Shown in pieces: positions 10,963 through 22,225 of a stretch of 64,000 nucleotides of DNA. The notes beneath the pieces are model-generated. The model saw only the letters and a list, made by a program, of their open reading frames with translations. It was not told the origin of the DNA and ran no database searches. The position numbers were made by a program, and so were the translations under genes. Positions within the stretch are counted from its first letter, which is position 1; each line of letters opens with the position of its first letter. The stretch is from Margaritispora aquatica (Eukaryota; Ascomycota; Leotiomycetes; Helotiales; Discinellaceae), in NCBI GenBank assembly GCA_007644065.1, contig VJWN01000019.1:1-64000 (forward strand), in the 5' to 3' direction.

Positions 10963-11817
10963 GGATAATTCAGATATGGCGCGATGCGATGACTAATAAT
11001 GATAATAATGACCAGATAATCAGAGCACCCAGTATCGAATAGTAGCCGAGGGCTCAGACTGAGATTTTGTTGGAAGTCCGGGGAGTCCGTAAGAAAAAGG
11101 AGAATATGGGGATGATGGGGTATTTGTAATTACCCACGGGTAATAAGACCTCAATGTACCCCAGATCTCGGCTAGATACATTCTTCCTTTCTTCTCTTCC
11201 CCGCATTTCGAATGCTAAATAAGGGAAATTTAATTTATCAAAGTTAGCCACCCCCGTGTTGGGAACCCAGTTCAGAAGCCTCGGTATATGAAGTCTAAAT
11301 ACAACCAATGATACGTCCCCCACCTTTATGCATGCCTTTTGCCCTTGCATGTTCCCAAATTCTGGTTCCAGGGCAGAAATTTCTGCAAGTTCACTTCCCC
11401 ATCACACAGTTACAGTAATCCTCAATGGCGAGCTCTACTTATTTACTGCTTCGCTTTCTAGTGACGGAATAATTACTTTACAGATTTGCGAAAATGTAGC
11501 CAAGTTAGTTCCGTTAAGCCACTTCTTAGATTTTTTACACTAAATTGCGTCACCAGGTTTTTTTTTTTTTTTTTTTGAAGATATGACTTTACATCTGATT
11601 TTTCTTTCCAGTTTTAGCTAGCTTTGAAATCCCGTCCTAAAAGAAGCGTGGCAGCGTGCTTTTCAATTGTAGAACCTTGTCTCGGATAGTAAAAAGACAA
11701 TCTCCTTTGCGTCGAGGCGTTTATATATGAATCTCAACGGCTCTCAATCAAAGCAGAACTATCTTTTCTCTCAAACTATTCCACACTTCTGATTTGAAAG
11801 AATATCCGTCAAGTAAA
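10963..11817. other. Divergent promoter region (C6 factor / GH28)
   Basis: Gene-free DNA between divergent starts. It contains a run of 18-19 T near 11559-11577 and a TATA-like TTTATATATG at 11720-11729, about 90 bp before the GH28 start, followed by a pyrimidine-rich leader. No further ORF is credible. Confidence 0.6.
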
Positions 11818-13449
11818 ATGCATTTCTTTCAGGCAATAGTTCTCGCCCTCGTGGCCGCTTCAGCCTCAGCTTCGTTGGGACCATTTCGACCTACCCTCAA
11901 ATGCTCTCCCAAGCAGCCTCCAAGGCCGTTCCCAACCTCGAAACCAAGAGATACCCGACGAATCTGCACAGTTACAGACCAACTCGCCGATGCTGGGCCT
12001 GCCATTCTGGCTGCTGCACATAATTGTAATAATGGCGGAACCGTTTTTTTCCCTCCAGGCAAGAATTTTACTGTAGCTACGGCTTTAGACCTGACTTTTC
12101 TTGTCAACATTGACATTGCTATTTTGGGATCTATCCAATTCAAAGACGATCTTACGTATTGGCAGAAGCATGCTTTTCAATACTCTTTCCAAAGCGCCAG
12201 TCTATTCTGGCGCTTCGGGGGACGCGATGTCAATATTTACGGTTTGGGTATGGGTTCGGTTGATGGTAAGTTTTGAGTCAAATTTATCTAAATCTTGAAA
12301 ATTGACAATTCAATTAGGACTGGGAAACACCTGGTGGGCGGCATGGGCTCGGAATTCATCTGTTGCTCGCCCGATTCTCTTCGGGACTGACGGCCTACAT
12401 GGGGGGAGTATTTCAGGGCTCAAAATGATCAATCCACCTAATTGGTTTAATTTTATTTCCAACTCATCAGATCTCGTCATTACCGATATGAACCTGAGCG
12501 CAGTTAGCAATAATGCAAGCGTCGCAGTAAAGGTAGACTTCACATCCAAGCCAAGTAACCATGCTAACTACAAATATCTCAGAACTCCGACGGATGGGAC
12601 ACTTATCGGAGTTCAAACATTGTGATCCAAAACTCTGTTATTCATAATACTGATGGTATTGTCAATACCATTCTCTATTTGGGAATTTTCGCTAATTTTC
12701 AAGATTGCGTCTCATTCAAACCAAATTCCACGGATATCATTGTACAAAACCTCACTTGTACCGGATCACACGGAATCTCTGTCGGGAGTCTTGGACAGTA
12801 TCAAGGAGAGACTGACATTGTTGAGAATATTTACGTATACAATATCAAAATGAGTAACGCAACCGACGGAGCTAGGATCAAAATCTGGCCAGGTGTACCG
12901 CCCGGAACCGTCGGATCTAAGGCCGGTGGAGGGATAGGCCGTGTTCACAATATCGTTTACGAGAAGTATTTGAACAGCAAAAATGATCGTAAGTAGTCGA
13001 ATCTAATTGTAATCAAAGATCGGGAGTTCAGGTACTAATCTGCCTTTCAGAGGTCATTGCACTTACCCAGTGCTATTCCACATCAAACACAACGCTTTGT
13101 GCTCTGTATCCCGTATGTATCCTACTCAGGATCTAAATTTATGCATGCGCTAATTCATGTGGTATAAAGTCAACAATTGTGATATCGGATGTCGTTTTTA
13201 AAGACTTCTCTGGCGTCATGTCAAAGAAATATGATCCTGTAGCAGGATATATCACTTGCAGCAGTCCCACGGTAAGTTTCTAAAGCAGAGAACAACTGCC
13301 TCCATGTCAGCAAGTTACTGATTCATCCCCCACAGGTATGCAGTAGAATTTCAGCACACAATATTTCTGTCACCGTACCAAGTGGCAAAAATGCGACGTT
13401 CACTTGCACCAACGTGGACAAGACAAATTTGGAATTGAACTGTGTTTGA
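11818..13449 (+). CDS. Exopolygalacturonase-like pectinase (GH28)
   Basis: Secreted right-handed beta-helix enzyme that hydrolyses galacturonan. Seven exons: 11818-12265, 12318-12532, 12583-12655, 12704-12988, 13051-13112, 13170-13271 and 13336-13449 (432 residues, total divisible by three). The signal peptide is about residues 1-20 ([18 protein letters not shown]). The GH28 motifs are NSDGWD (catalytic D224; the usual first motif is NTD), NTDD (D245, D246), GSHG (H268) and RIK (303-305). The 48 bp intron before D246 is needed: reading through it destroys the DD pair. [13 protein letters not shown] is typical of exo-acting fungal members (galacturan 1,4-alpha-galacturonidase). There are several N-glycosylation sequons. 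Confidence 0.92.
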
Positions 13450-14497
13450 GTGTTAGTACAGATTTGGGAAGAGGAATGTGACCCCACGTGATCAAAGATC
13501 AGAAGGATTTCTCCACGTTAAATATTCAAGTCTGCTTCGAAAAGTAAATACTGCGTGTTCAAATGATGTATTTTTCCACCAATTGAGAATATTAATCTCA
13601 GTTCCCAACCACATCAGATGGTCGTATACACTTCCCCATGAGTTTCAGCTAGTGCGTTGTCCGCCAAACATTGCAAAATAGTCATAGCACACGAATAATC
13701 AGATCGCAGAGATATCCGTCATGTAATGATTTAAACCGAGACGGGAGGACTATTGATTCAACATTAGCTGATCATATTATCCGGACTTAAAGCTTGATTT
13801 GTACAAGCTTTTGTGAGATACATCGCGATTATATTAAAGTAGCCTTATCACACAACTCTTGGCCTTGAGTTAAGCAAGAACTCTCTATACCATAGCATCA
13901 AGATTCCATCAAGATTCTTCGAGTCCAATACAACAAAATCCTATAGGCGATGCAGGATCAATGATTGTTCGCGGCACCGGCCTCACCGGCCTCATTAGTT
14001 AGACGAATATGAAGAGTTTATCACTGGAATTTCAGGCCACAAATGCCAGCATGTAGAAGTAATACACAAAGTTGTGGGCCATGAGAAGACCGATTTTTTT
14101 CTATGACAGATTCCTTGAAAATCTCTTTACCGCTGCAGATAAGTTCTTTGCGGCCTTAAGACTGGATTGCATATAGATTGCATATATTGAACGAGTTGAT
14201 GGGAATTTTAGCTCTATTGGTGAAATGTGCAAAAGCCTTCCATTTGACAGTTGTGTTCAATAGCACAGTCTGAATCAGAGACTTAGAAATCACATTAGCC
14301 TGATACACATTGAAAACTTAATTGTATTTTCTTTTGTAGACTATGCAGATAAAGAGCGTACATTGCAAATAGAGTGGAGGGTTCCAGATTCCAAAGAAAA
14401 AAGCAATGAGCAAGAGTTTTCAGGCAAAATCGAAATATGAAAGCCTTATCTGACCACAAAATGGCCAATTCATGCTTTCGGGTTGGTCAGAGAAAGC
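13450..14497. other. Gene-free interval (convergent 3' ends)
   Basis: About 1 kb between the convergent GH28 and pectin methylesterase genes. It is AT-rich with scattered short ORFs that match nothing and lack splice support. I see no gene, tRNA or repeat in it. Confidence 0.6.
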
Positions 14498-15829
14498 TTA
14501 AAAGCTTGTATCAATCCATGAGTAGCCAAGTGGCCAAAGCTGCCCTTTAGTAACAGGTGCAGTAGCAGCTGTATAGTAGACCCTGCTTGACGTTGACGCT
14601 CCTGCGCCTGTGTTTGACCACTCCTCAAAAATTCTATGACATGAGGTTAGCAAGTACACTAGTGAATGCAGCGAAAACACAATAAACTTACGGAGTAGCA
14701 CCAGCGGTCATTGGTGCCCATCCTTTAGAGTTGACTACGGATGTCAATGTGGAGAATTGATAGATAACTCGAGCATAAACACGCCATGGTCGACCTAGGA
14801 ATACAATTCCATCGACACTGGCTCCTGAGACCGCGGTGATCTTGATTGCGAAGTCAGAAGAATTTCCTGATTAAATGTTGATATTGAGAATAACTTACCG
14901 TGCTATGATCAATCACATACCAGGCCGTGTCTGTATTATACGTTCGAGAACTTGCTGTGATTGACCCGCCTCCACTTGAAGCGATGGTGCCTACATCAAT
15001 GTCAGATTTCGGTTGTTTCATCCTGAATTTATCCTTTGACTTACATTCGCCGAACCATGCGCTGGCATCACCAAAAATGTAGTCCACAGCTCCTAGTTTT
15101 GGTTAGGAACGCAAGGCTTAAAAAGCTATGTGCAACACATACCTTCGATATAACAGTTGGAATAATACTGGTAGCCGGACTTTGCGTACAAAGTATCCTG
15201 GTAGCTCTTGAATGAACATCCATAGTAGCCTTGCCGTTCACCATTTGCCGTCAATGCGACTGCCTGAAAATGATGTCAGATTGATATTATCTTCCTCAAA
15301 ATAGTTATATACCTGTCCAGCTGTACCATAAGTATTGACAAAATTGATATTGTAAATCTTTACGTCATTGCTAACGACATTCATTGCAGAACTTGCGTCC
15401 AAAGACCCAGCATCATATGAACCAACTCCGTGAGTAACTGTCACTGTATTTGCTTTCCAATTGCCAGTACTGCAATCTGGATTTAGTATATCATGCAACG
15501 AATAATGTGAACAAAATGAAAAGAGCTTACTTGGTGGTAGATCCATAGATAGTGAGCGGACCTCTATTCTTGATGTACACAACCTCAGCATAAGTACCTG
15601 GGTATATGAAAATGCAACTTGTTGCAGTTGCGGAAAGAACGGCCACTGCAGAGCTGATGGTTTTGTATTCCCCTGTCAGAGTACCTGAACCTCTGACGAC
15701 AAGACAACCAGAGGGAGGTGAAGTCCGGGATACACCTCTTCTCTCGACCGAAGTGGGATGGGCAAGAATCCCACTGAAAAGTGAGAATGATGCGACGAGC
15801 GCGAACAGAGTAGATCTGAAAAATAGCAT
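14498..15829 (-). CDS. Pectin methylesterase (CE8)
   Basis: Secreted beta-helix esterase that removes methyl groups from homogalacturonan, making it accessible to polygalacturonase and pectate lyase. Seven exons: 15829-15531, 15469-15313, 15263-15143, 15092-15045, 14990-14899, 14840-14692 and 14633-14498 (333 residues). The signal peptide is about residues 1-23. Motifs are GQAVALTANGERQGYYGC (Q152), SYQDTLY (Q174, D175), VDYIFGDASAWFGEC (nucleophile D196) and LGRPW (R256). Intron 5 must use the acceptor after CAATCAAG; the nearer AG shifts frame. A TATAAA at 15890-15885 is too close to an in-frame upstream ATG (15862), so 15829 is preferred. It is divergent from the next GH28 gene. Confidence 0.94.
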
Positions 15830-15884
15830 CTTGGTGTTCGTAAAGCGTCCTTGGAGATCCATTGTTAGAGGCAAATTTGTCTAC

Positions 15885-15890
15885 TTTATA
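15885..15890 (-). promoter_or_regulatory. TATA box of the pectin methylesterase gene
   Basis: TATAAA on the minus strand, about 56 bp before the preferred ATG at 15829 and only about 25 bp before the alternative ATG at 15862. It decides the start choice in favour of 15829. Confidence 0.5.
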
Positions 15891-15989
15891 CTTTGTTTCA
15901 AGCTGGCAGGCCGGTTCTTAGTTAGTGGATTATTTGAGCACTGTTCAATATCTGCAGAAACAGAGAGCAACTATTAACCGAATAATACC

Positions 15990-16282
15990 CTTTTTGCAAC
16001 GGAAACGGGGCTTCCATTGAGGGGAAATTGATCTTGTAAGGAGATGCATCAAGTGAAACGAGATGGTGCACTGCCGTTATAATTTTACCCTATTTCCCGA
16101 GGCAATTCAAGTGTTCGGATGATTCGTGCTTGTATAAAAACTTTTTTACAAGGTAAACGTGGCATTCATCGAGGGGAAATTAATCAGGTGAGGATATGCC
16201 GTAAAACGAGATGGTCCACTGCCTAAATACTTTTACCCTATTTCCCTAAGGTTGTTTAGCTTTTCGGGTGATTCATTCTTGA
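15990..16282 (+). repeat. 142 bp imperfect tandem duplication in divergent pectinase promoter
   Basis: Two consecutive units (about 15990-16132 and 16141-16282) share ordered blocks: CATTGAGGGGAAATT / CATCGAGGGGAAATT, AAACGAGATGGT, CCACTGCC or GCACTGCC, TTTTACCCTATTTCCC, and a final GTGATTCATTCTTG / ATGATTCGTGCTTG. They fill the space between the pectin methylesterase (minus) and GH28 (plus) promoters, so they may hold duplicated activator sites serving both genes. Confidence 0.7.
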
Positions 16283-16578
16283 AGCGACAAACAAGTTTAC
16301 TATTATCCGAGCTAAAGTATCATAAGATGAAAATGATTTTCCGTATCAGATCAGTTGACAGAAACTCGGTTCTCAAATGTAACGGCTTTAATACATCCAC
16401 GGGTGAAAGGGCATGAGACCCATCTTTTAATTCTCCGTACATCAGGGTAATTCTAGTAGCTCTAATGCCAAATTTCGACAAGAACTGGGTACAAATAGTA
16501 TTTATGTTGTGTAAGTTTCCTAATGAGAATAGAAATCAACATTCTTTCAGACGAATTTTCAGACATTATTTTTAAAGC

Positions 16579-17823
16579 ATGGCGCCCACAAAATTCAGCC
16601 TCCGCTTGGTCTCCATCATCATCACTCTCTTGACTGCTTTCACAACAGCTGCTCCGTCCCCAGTGGAGCTTACGCCAGATAAGACCTTTGCTCTTGCAAA
16701 GAGAGCGACATGTACACCAGCTTCGGCCGGTAACTCTGGCACTGACGACTCCCCTGCCATCAAAGCTGCTATCACCGCTTGCGGGGCTGGGGGCACCATC
16801 GTCATTCCATCAGGGGTGACTTTTGCCATCCGATCTCCTGTCGACTTCAAAGGCTGTGCTGGCTGCACATTCAACATTGAAGGCACACTGAAGGCATCCA
16901 ATGATCTCGATTATTGGTACTACCATTCTGAGATGTTCCTCATGAATGGCATTAAGGGAGCGACAGTTCAAAGTCTGCTGGGAACAGGTGTTATCGATGG
17001 CAATGGTCAAAATGCCTACGATGTTTTTGCTACCAACAGTAGTCTCAAAAGACCAGCAATGTACTCAGTCAAAGGAGGTTCCACAGCGATCAGCGTCAAA
17101 AACATTCATATGAAAAACCCTCCTGGTATCTTCATCTATGCTGGAGGCGGTAGTTCTAATCTCAATTTCGCCTCTTTGTACATGACTGCAGCGAGCAAAA
17201 GCACCAACGCGCCCAAGAATACGGATGGCTTTGACGTATGGGATGCAAGCTATGTCACCATAGCTGACACGACTATCAGCAATCAAGATGACTGTGTTGC
17301 ATTCAAAGCTGGTTGTAGTTACGTTACTGTGACAAATATCAAGTGCACTGGTTCTCACGGTCTCTCTGTTGGCTCCCTTGGCAAAACTCATGGAGTGGTG
17401 GATACTGTCAAGAATATATACGTCAATGGCGCCAATATGATCAACTCGGCTAAAGCAGTCGGAATCAAAATCTACCCAAGCGGACCAAGCCATGGATCTG
17501 CCATTGTCTCCAATGTAACTTGGTCAAATGTTGTAGTTGATGGGTGCGACTATGCTGCACAAATTGGAGGCTGTTATGGTGAGACAGACGCATACTGTGC
17601 AGCAAATCCAAGTACTTCACAGTTTACCGGCATCAAGTTGATTAACTTCTCTGGAACCACATCCACGCATAACGACCCTATTACGTCGGAAATAACTTGT
17701 CCGGCTGGAGGTTGTAATGTTGCCTTCACAAGCTACAATGTGCAACCACCGCAAGGTGTATCAAAAGTCATCTGCACAAAGAATGGTGGAACAATTTCGG
17801 GGGTCACTTGCTCAAGCTCTTAA
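16579..17823 (+). CDS. GH28 enzyme, xylogalacturonan hydrolase-like
   Basis: Secreted pectinase of the GH28 beta-helix fold, intronless, 414 residues. The signal peptide is about 1-25, and a Kex2-type KR at 41-42 suggests a short propeptide. GH28 catalytic landmarks are NTDGFD (D216), QDDC (D237, D238) and GSHG (H260). The fourth motif, normally RIK, reads GIK (295-297), so the substrate-binding Arg of polygalacturonases is missing. GSHGLSVGSLGK, the GIKIYPSG stretch and the CDYAAQIGGCYG segment resemble, as I recall them, fungal endo-xylogalacturonan hydrolases, which act on xylose-substituted galacturonan. That assignment is from memory of the family and should be treated as likely, not proven. 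It is divergent from the pectin methylesterase. Confidence 0.9.
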   Translation: MAPTKFSLRLVSIIITLLTAFTTAAPSPVELTPDKTFALAKRATCTPASAGNSGTDDSPAIKAAITACGAGGTIVIPSGVTFAIRSPVDFKGCAGCTFNIEGTLKASNDLDYWYYHSEMFLMNGIKGATVQSLLGTGVIDGNGQNAYDVFATNSSLKRPAMYSVKGGSTAISVKNIHMKNPPGIFIYAGGGSSNLNFASLYMTAASKSTNAPKNTDGFDVWDASYVTIADTTISNQDDCVAFKAGCSYVTVTNIKCTGSHGLSVGSLGKTHGVVDTVKNIYVNGANMINSAKAVGIKIYPSGPSHGSAIVSNVTWSNVVVDGCDYAAQIGGCYGETDAYCAANPSTSQFTGIKLINFSGTTSTHNDPITSEITCPAGGCNVAFTSYNVQPPQGVSKVICTKNGGTISGVTCSSS

Positions 17824-18300
17824 GTTCTAGGGTTTGTGTTGGTCGTGATTGCCACGACCTCTCCCGAGACTCAGTGGGATCTCAGGAATGGAAATCCTAG
17901 GAACCAAGTGGCTCTTCAGAGATAGGACGTTCCTAAACGTATATCTTATAAGCACACGCTAAGTACGGGAGCCTGATTATGCGAGGAAGAGAACAATCAC
18001 AATTGGGATATCTATCCATGATATATATATGTATATACAAATGAATTGACAGACGTGCACAGCTTCAAAGGCAGAATTGGAATGCTTGGCAGATTTCATG
18101 TGATCCATAGATGAACACCTCATGAGGGAAATAGAGGATAAGGTAGAGAAGGATTTGCATGCTGTATGAGCCACCTGGCCGTGTTGCACTTCGACATATC
18201 GCGGAACTAACCCCAAAAATATAAACCACTTTAGAAAGAAAATGAAGTCCATAAGTACAGCGATGCAAGTATCGAGGTTCTAGAAGGAACTTTAACATTA
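17824..18300. other. Gene-free interval (convergent 3' ends)
   Basis: 3' regions of the convergent GH28 and DUF3176 genes. There is a short TA-rich run (ATATATATATGTATATAC) near 18020. Nothing else is supported. Confidence 0.6.
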
Positions 18301-20387
18301 CTACCTTAAATTAGGCACAGCAAACCCCCAACCTCCTCTCCCGTCCTTAACAAGCACAACCTTCCTCTCACCCACACTCCTCACCAAACCTCCAGGGATC
18401 CCCATACTCCCCACCGCCAACTCCCTAACATCAACATCCATATCGCATACCAGCAGCGCTAGCGGGCCACCCTTCCAAGCCCCAACCTCACTCCTTGCTG
18501 TTCTTACGATGTTCACCACACTCAGCGCTAACGAGGCCGCAACCAGAATAATTGGGAAGGAGAGCCACTTCCACTTCACGACTACGCTGAGCGTGGATGC
18601 CACGCCATTGTAGGCTGGGTTGTGCGCTGGCTCAGCTGTGCGAAATACATTCGACATGCTAATGGCCAAGTTCTGAACTAGTAGGTTGAGCGTGCCAGAC
18701 AGTGTTGCGTTGAACATAACTTCGATGTAGGCATCATAGTACTTGGTGCCTGACCCAGTTCCCCTCCGGCTGACGTTGCCCGCGAAAAACCCGTTATCTT
18801 TCATGAAGTTCTGGACCGCGAGCACCGCCAATTCAGCCACAACGTACTCGTCCTTCCCTGCCGTGAGCGAAGTGTTTGTGGTTGTAGGGTTTCCAAAGGT
18901 GGCGTTTAAGTCCCTGAGGTTCTGCGGGTTTTCGTACACTCCGGTGATATCGGACCACGATTGGTTGGGTGTCTGGATCTGTGCCGAGCCTTGCACTTCC
19001 GCTGAGTAGCTCTTCACGCAAGCCCAGAGGGCACATTCATATGAAACAAAGTTGGTAAGGTTCCATATCGGGACAGGCATGTTTTTTACATTCATACCGC
19101 CAACGTCGAAGTTCGCGAGGTACCTGCGTTTGGGATCACTAGCGTTGTAGATGCTTCCTGTGCCGGGTTTCGCACTGAAGACGAGATTTGTGGCGTTCAT
19201 CCATGAGTTTCCTGATGGCACGGTATACTTGCACTGATGTTGTGTGGCGTTTGAGGCACAAGTGCGAACGAAGCTTGAGCGAGTGCAATCGCCACACACA
19301 GCAAGAGAAGGGGTTATAGGCCACGTGCAGTTGCCCGTTGGACATGAAAGGGCGGGCATTGCAACATTTGGAACGAATAGGCCGTTGTAGATGGCTGATT
19401 TCATGGCGGGTTGAAGATATTCCTCTATCAAGAGAAGGCGTAAGCGAGGAGCAAAGATATGGGATGACATCACTTACGGGAAACGTCCTGATACCCCTGG
19501 GTAAGAGACCATGTTTGACTACGGGATATATTGGGAAGAGTTACAAGGCCTTTGTTTAGAGGCATCACTTCATAAGCAACGATTTGTTGGGTGAAAGTTC
19601 CTACGCCCAGAGACAGAATCGTGATTAGTGCCCCCATGTAGCCATAGTATCTACTTTCGGTCAGCATCTAACACGAATTCTGCGGATAAAGAATTCTTCA
19701 CCTCCTCCGAGCCTTGAATAAGAACAACAGACTTCCCCAAGGCCCTCTTGAAGCATTATCTGTTACATCAAGATCTTTCAGCCTACTATAGCAATGGTTA
19801 TTATGTCTAGCACTTGACATCCAAAGCCACGCGTCTTGATTAATAGCGGAAGCGACTGGAAGCATCATCGAAACTCTCATGATTGTCGACAAAGCTGCAA
19901 CAATAGCTGACAATTGAACAGAGCTTGGCAAGGTAACTTCCTGAAGCGGCACCCCTTCAAAGCGACGCACGACAAGCGCAAGAGCCATGATAGCCCCGAT
20001 TGAGATGACCGAGGCCAAAAGCTCGTACTTCCACCAACCGAATATGTGGGTCTTGTGCTCTGGATGTAGTTCGGAGGTGAAGCCATTCTCGTCGCTGTTA
20101 GATACTAGCTGGTACTTCGTGTACCATTTATTCTTGGTGGTCGAGGAATGTTGTGATAGAGTTAGCTGTGGTGTTCTAACTCCCTCAACATCTGTCGCTG
20201 GATTGCTGTAGAAATCGATAGTTGACGAGTCCGGGGTCGTCAGTTTATGTGATGATGCATCGCCAGTAGCTTGAGGTGCGGGGGGTGTATGGCCATTATT
20301 TTCGATAGCTGCTGCAGATTTGCCAGATGCTGACCGTCGTAGTGGTCCACTTGTCTCTACAGATGACACCAAATGATTAGGGTCCAT
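18301..20387 (-). CDS. DUF3176 family fungal membrane protein
   Basis: Exons 20387-19702, 19650-19478 and 19424-18301 give 660 residues. A polar N-terminus (1-100) leads to hydrophobic helices at the WWKYELLASVISIGAIMALAL and VQLSAIVAALSTI segments, a third at YMGALITILSLGVG, then a long Cys- and Asn-rich extracellular-looking domain with CPTGNCTW (314-321) and many NxS/T sequons, and a last helix near WLSFPIILVAASLALSV. This layout is that of DUF3176, a fungal family of unknown function. The frame is open further upstream of 20387 to 20735, but this ATG gives a normal family start. No catalytic motif is visible. Confidence 0.88.
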
Positions 20388-21022
20388 GATAATAACTGTA
20401 CAACCAAACTCAAAATCAAGCGCGAACTCGAGGACAGACAAAACAGGAAGCACAAAACGAGCTCTTGCGACGACGAGGAATGTCGCGCTTATTAGCATAC
20501 ATTTAATCTCAATCTTGGGGGCTGCAAGCAGATCATCAAATCTTGCCCTCCCCCCATGTTCTCTGTACGTACGACACAGCGTATCACAGGCACAGGGCTG
20601 ATTTAAACATCCGCCAACCAACCGCTGAACCTCAGACACGGTGAAGCCTGTGCCGCCCCCCTGCGTGCCTCTGAGCGTCAGCGTTTCATGATGAGATGAA
20701 GGGTTAGAAGTCCCGAGAAAAAACACAATTGACACTTGTTGACGACAAAGAGAAAAATCGTGATGAAAAAGATGCGAAGTTCATTCCGATACTCAGACTT
20801 GAAGAGGTTCAAATATTGTATCTGTTGTTCAAGGAGCGAAATAGGAAAAGATCTTCAAATCCACTTGCTTAGCGCTGACAGTAAATGGATACAGCCTCAC
20901 AACCAGCCCAGCATTGTGCTAAAAGAATCGACACAAAAAGTGGGTTGGATAACTCAGAATCATATCAAATGAGAATATCTCAACACTTGGACAGAGATGT
21001 AGCTAATATATAGTTGGCTCCT
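20388..21022. other. Gene-free interval
   Basis: Upstream region of the DUF3176 gene up to the 3' end of the dehydrogenase. An in-frame N-terminal extension exists to 20735 but starts without an ATG. No other signal seen. Confidence 0.5.
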
Positions 21023-22225
21023 CTACTGTGATGTCCATTGTCCACCCGACGCGCTGACAAGATTTCCAGTCATCCAACTCGACTCGGGACTGCACACCAT
21101 ACCAACAATACCAGCGACCTCCTCTGGATATCCAACACGGCCACCATACTTCTCACCTAGAGCCTTTGCCTCTGGTGTATCCCATTCTCGAACAGGTGAA
21201 AGTGGCGTAAGAGGATAGAACATCGCAATTGCGGCCTTGACCTCGTCACTTGCCTTGGTAAACATGTCTGTCATTGTCGAGCCGACACTGATGCTGTTCA
21301 CTGTCGCTCGTTCAGCTAGCTCGCGAGCCCACGTCCGGGTCATAGCCTCAAGAGCTCCTTTTGAGCCACCATATAGGGTGAGATATTGGAGTCCGACTTT
21401 CGCCCCAACACTAGAAATAGTGACGATTCGTCCTGAGCGATCTGTTGGGAGGTATGGGATGCATGTTTGTGTTAGGAGAATTGGACCAAGGACATTGGTA
21501 GTATATATGCGATGGAAATCTTCTGGTGTGACAGCGCCAAGTGGTGCGGTGCTATGCGTACATTAGCAGTGCTTTCTTTCAAGTCTCCAAAGAGGTGCCA
21601 GGGTAGTCTTTGCATTTTATTCCAGCCAAGTTCATCCCCCATAGCGAAATGCATTGAAACCTACTGGAAGGTAGCTGCTGAATGTACTAGAATATCAACT
21701 TGCAGCTTGCCTGACTTTGCATTGAGCGGAAGATCCGAAGTGCATGTCGCAATGATCTTGTCGCAACCTTCCTGTGTGCTGATATCTGCACGGCATGGTA
21801 CTGCCTTGATGTTGTAGGCAAGCGCGAGCTCTGTTGCAAGCTCTTTTGCTGGAAGATCAGATGCCTCAGTGAGGTAATTGATCAGAATGTTGGCTCCCTT
21901 AGCAGCAAGATTTTCTAAAATAATGTCAGTGTACGTGGTTATGAAGCTCAGTAGGATTCGAAGCGTTCGATCCCAAACGAGCGAAAGAAGACCTTGCTGA
22001 GAAACGTCTCAAGTGGATGAATTTTACTTTGTGAGAGGTACACATACTGGCAATGGCAGCCCCAATACCTGAGCAGTGTGTTAGTGTTCATAGCTCATGA
22101 AAGGTCATCTATACCACACATATTCATGAACACATACTTTTAGCGGAGCCAGTTATGATGGCGAGCTTCCCATCATGCACCCGTCCTGCGGGTACCTGCG
22201 GTGAGATGGCTGCAATAGATGCCAT
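21023..22225 (-). CDS. Short-chain dehydrogenase/reductase (SDR)
   Basis: NAD(P)-dependent oxidoreductase of the classical SDR fold. Exons 22225-22138, 22068-22048 (a 21 bp micro-exon), 21914-21665 and 21551-21023 give 295 residues. Cofactor motif TGSAKSIG (25-32): the usual first-helix Gly at the fifth position is Ser. Catalytic set: N139 in TNVLG, S166/S167 in TISSVG, and Y180-GGS-K184. The C-terminal SPESSWMTGNLVSASGGQ is the standard SDR end. It resembles 3-oxoacyl-ACP reductase-like fungal SDRs. The substrate is unknown, and no biosynthetic core gene is adjacent. The third intron (112 bp) is longer than most in this window. Confidence 0.9.

Noticed and set aside
12656..12703. Reading the GH28 exon through without the 48 bp intron
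   Set aside because: It gives FANFQDC and destroys the catalytic NTDDC motif; splicing restores it.
15860..15862. Upstream ATG for the pectin methylesterase
   Set aside because: Only about 25 bp from the TATAAA, so it is probably at or before the transcription start, and it would add 11 polar residues before a good signal peptide.
17065..17493. 142-codon ORF antisense to the GH28 gene
   Set aside because: A shadow of the well-supported GH28 coding frame on the other strand.
20388..20735. N-terminal extension of the DUF3176 protein
   Set aside because: Open in frame but begins without an ATG and has low-complexity, atypical composition; the family start at 20387 is adequate.
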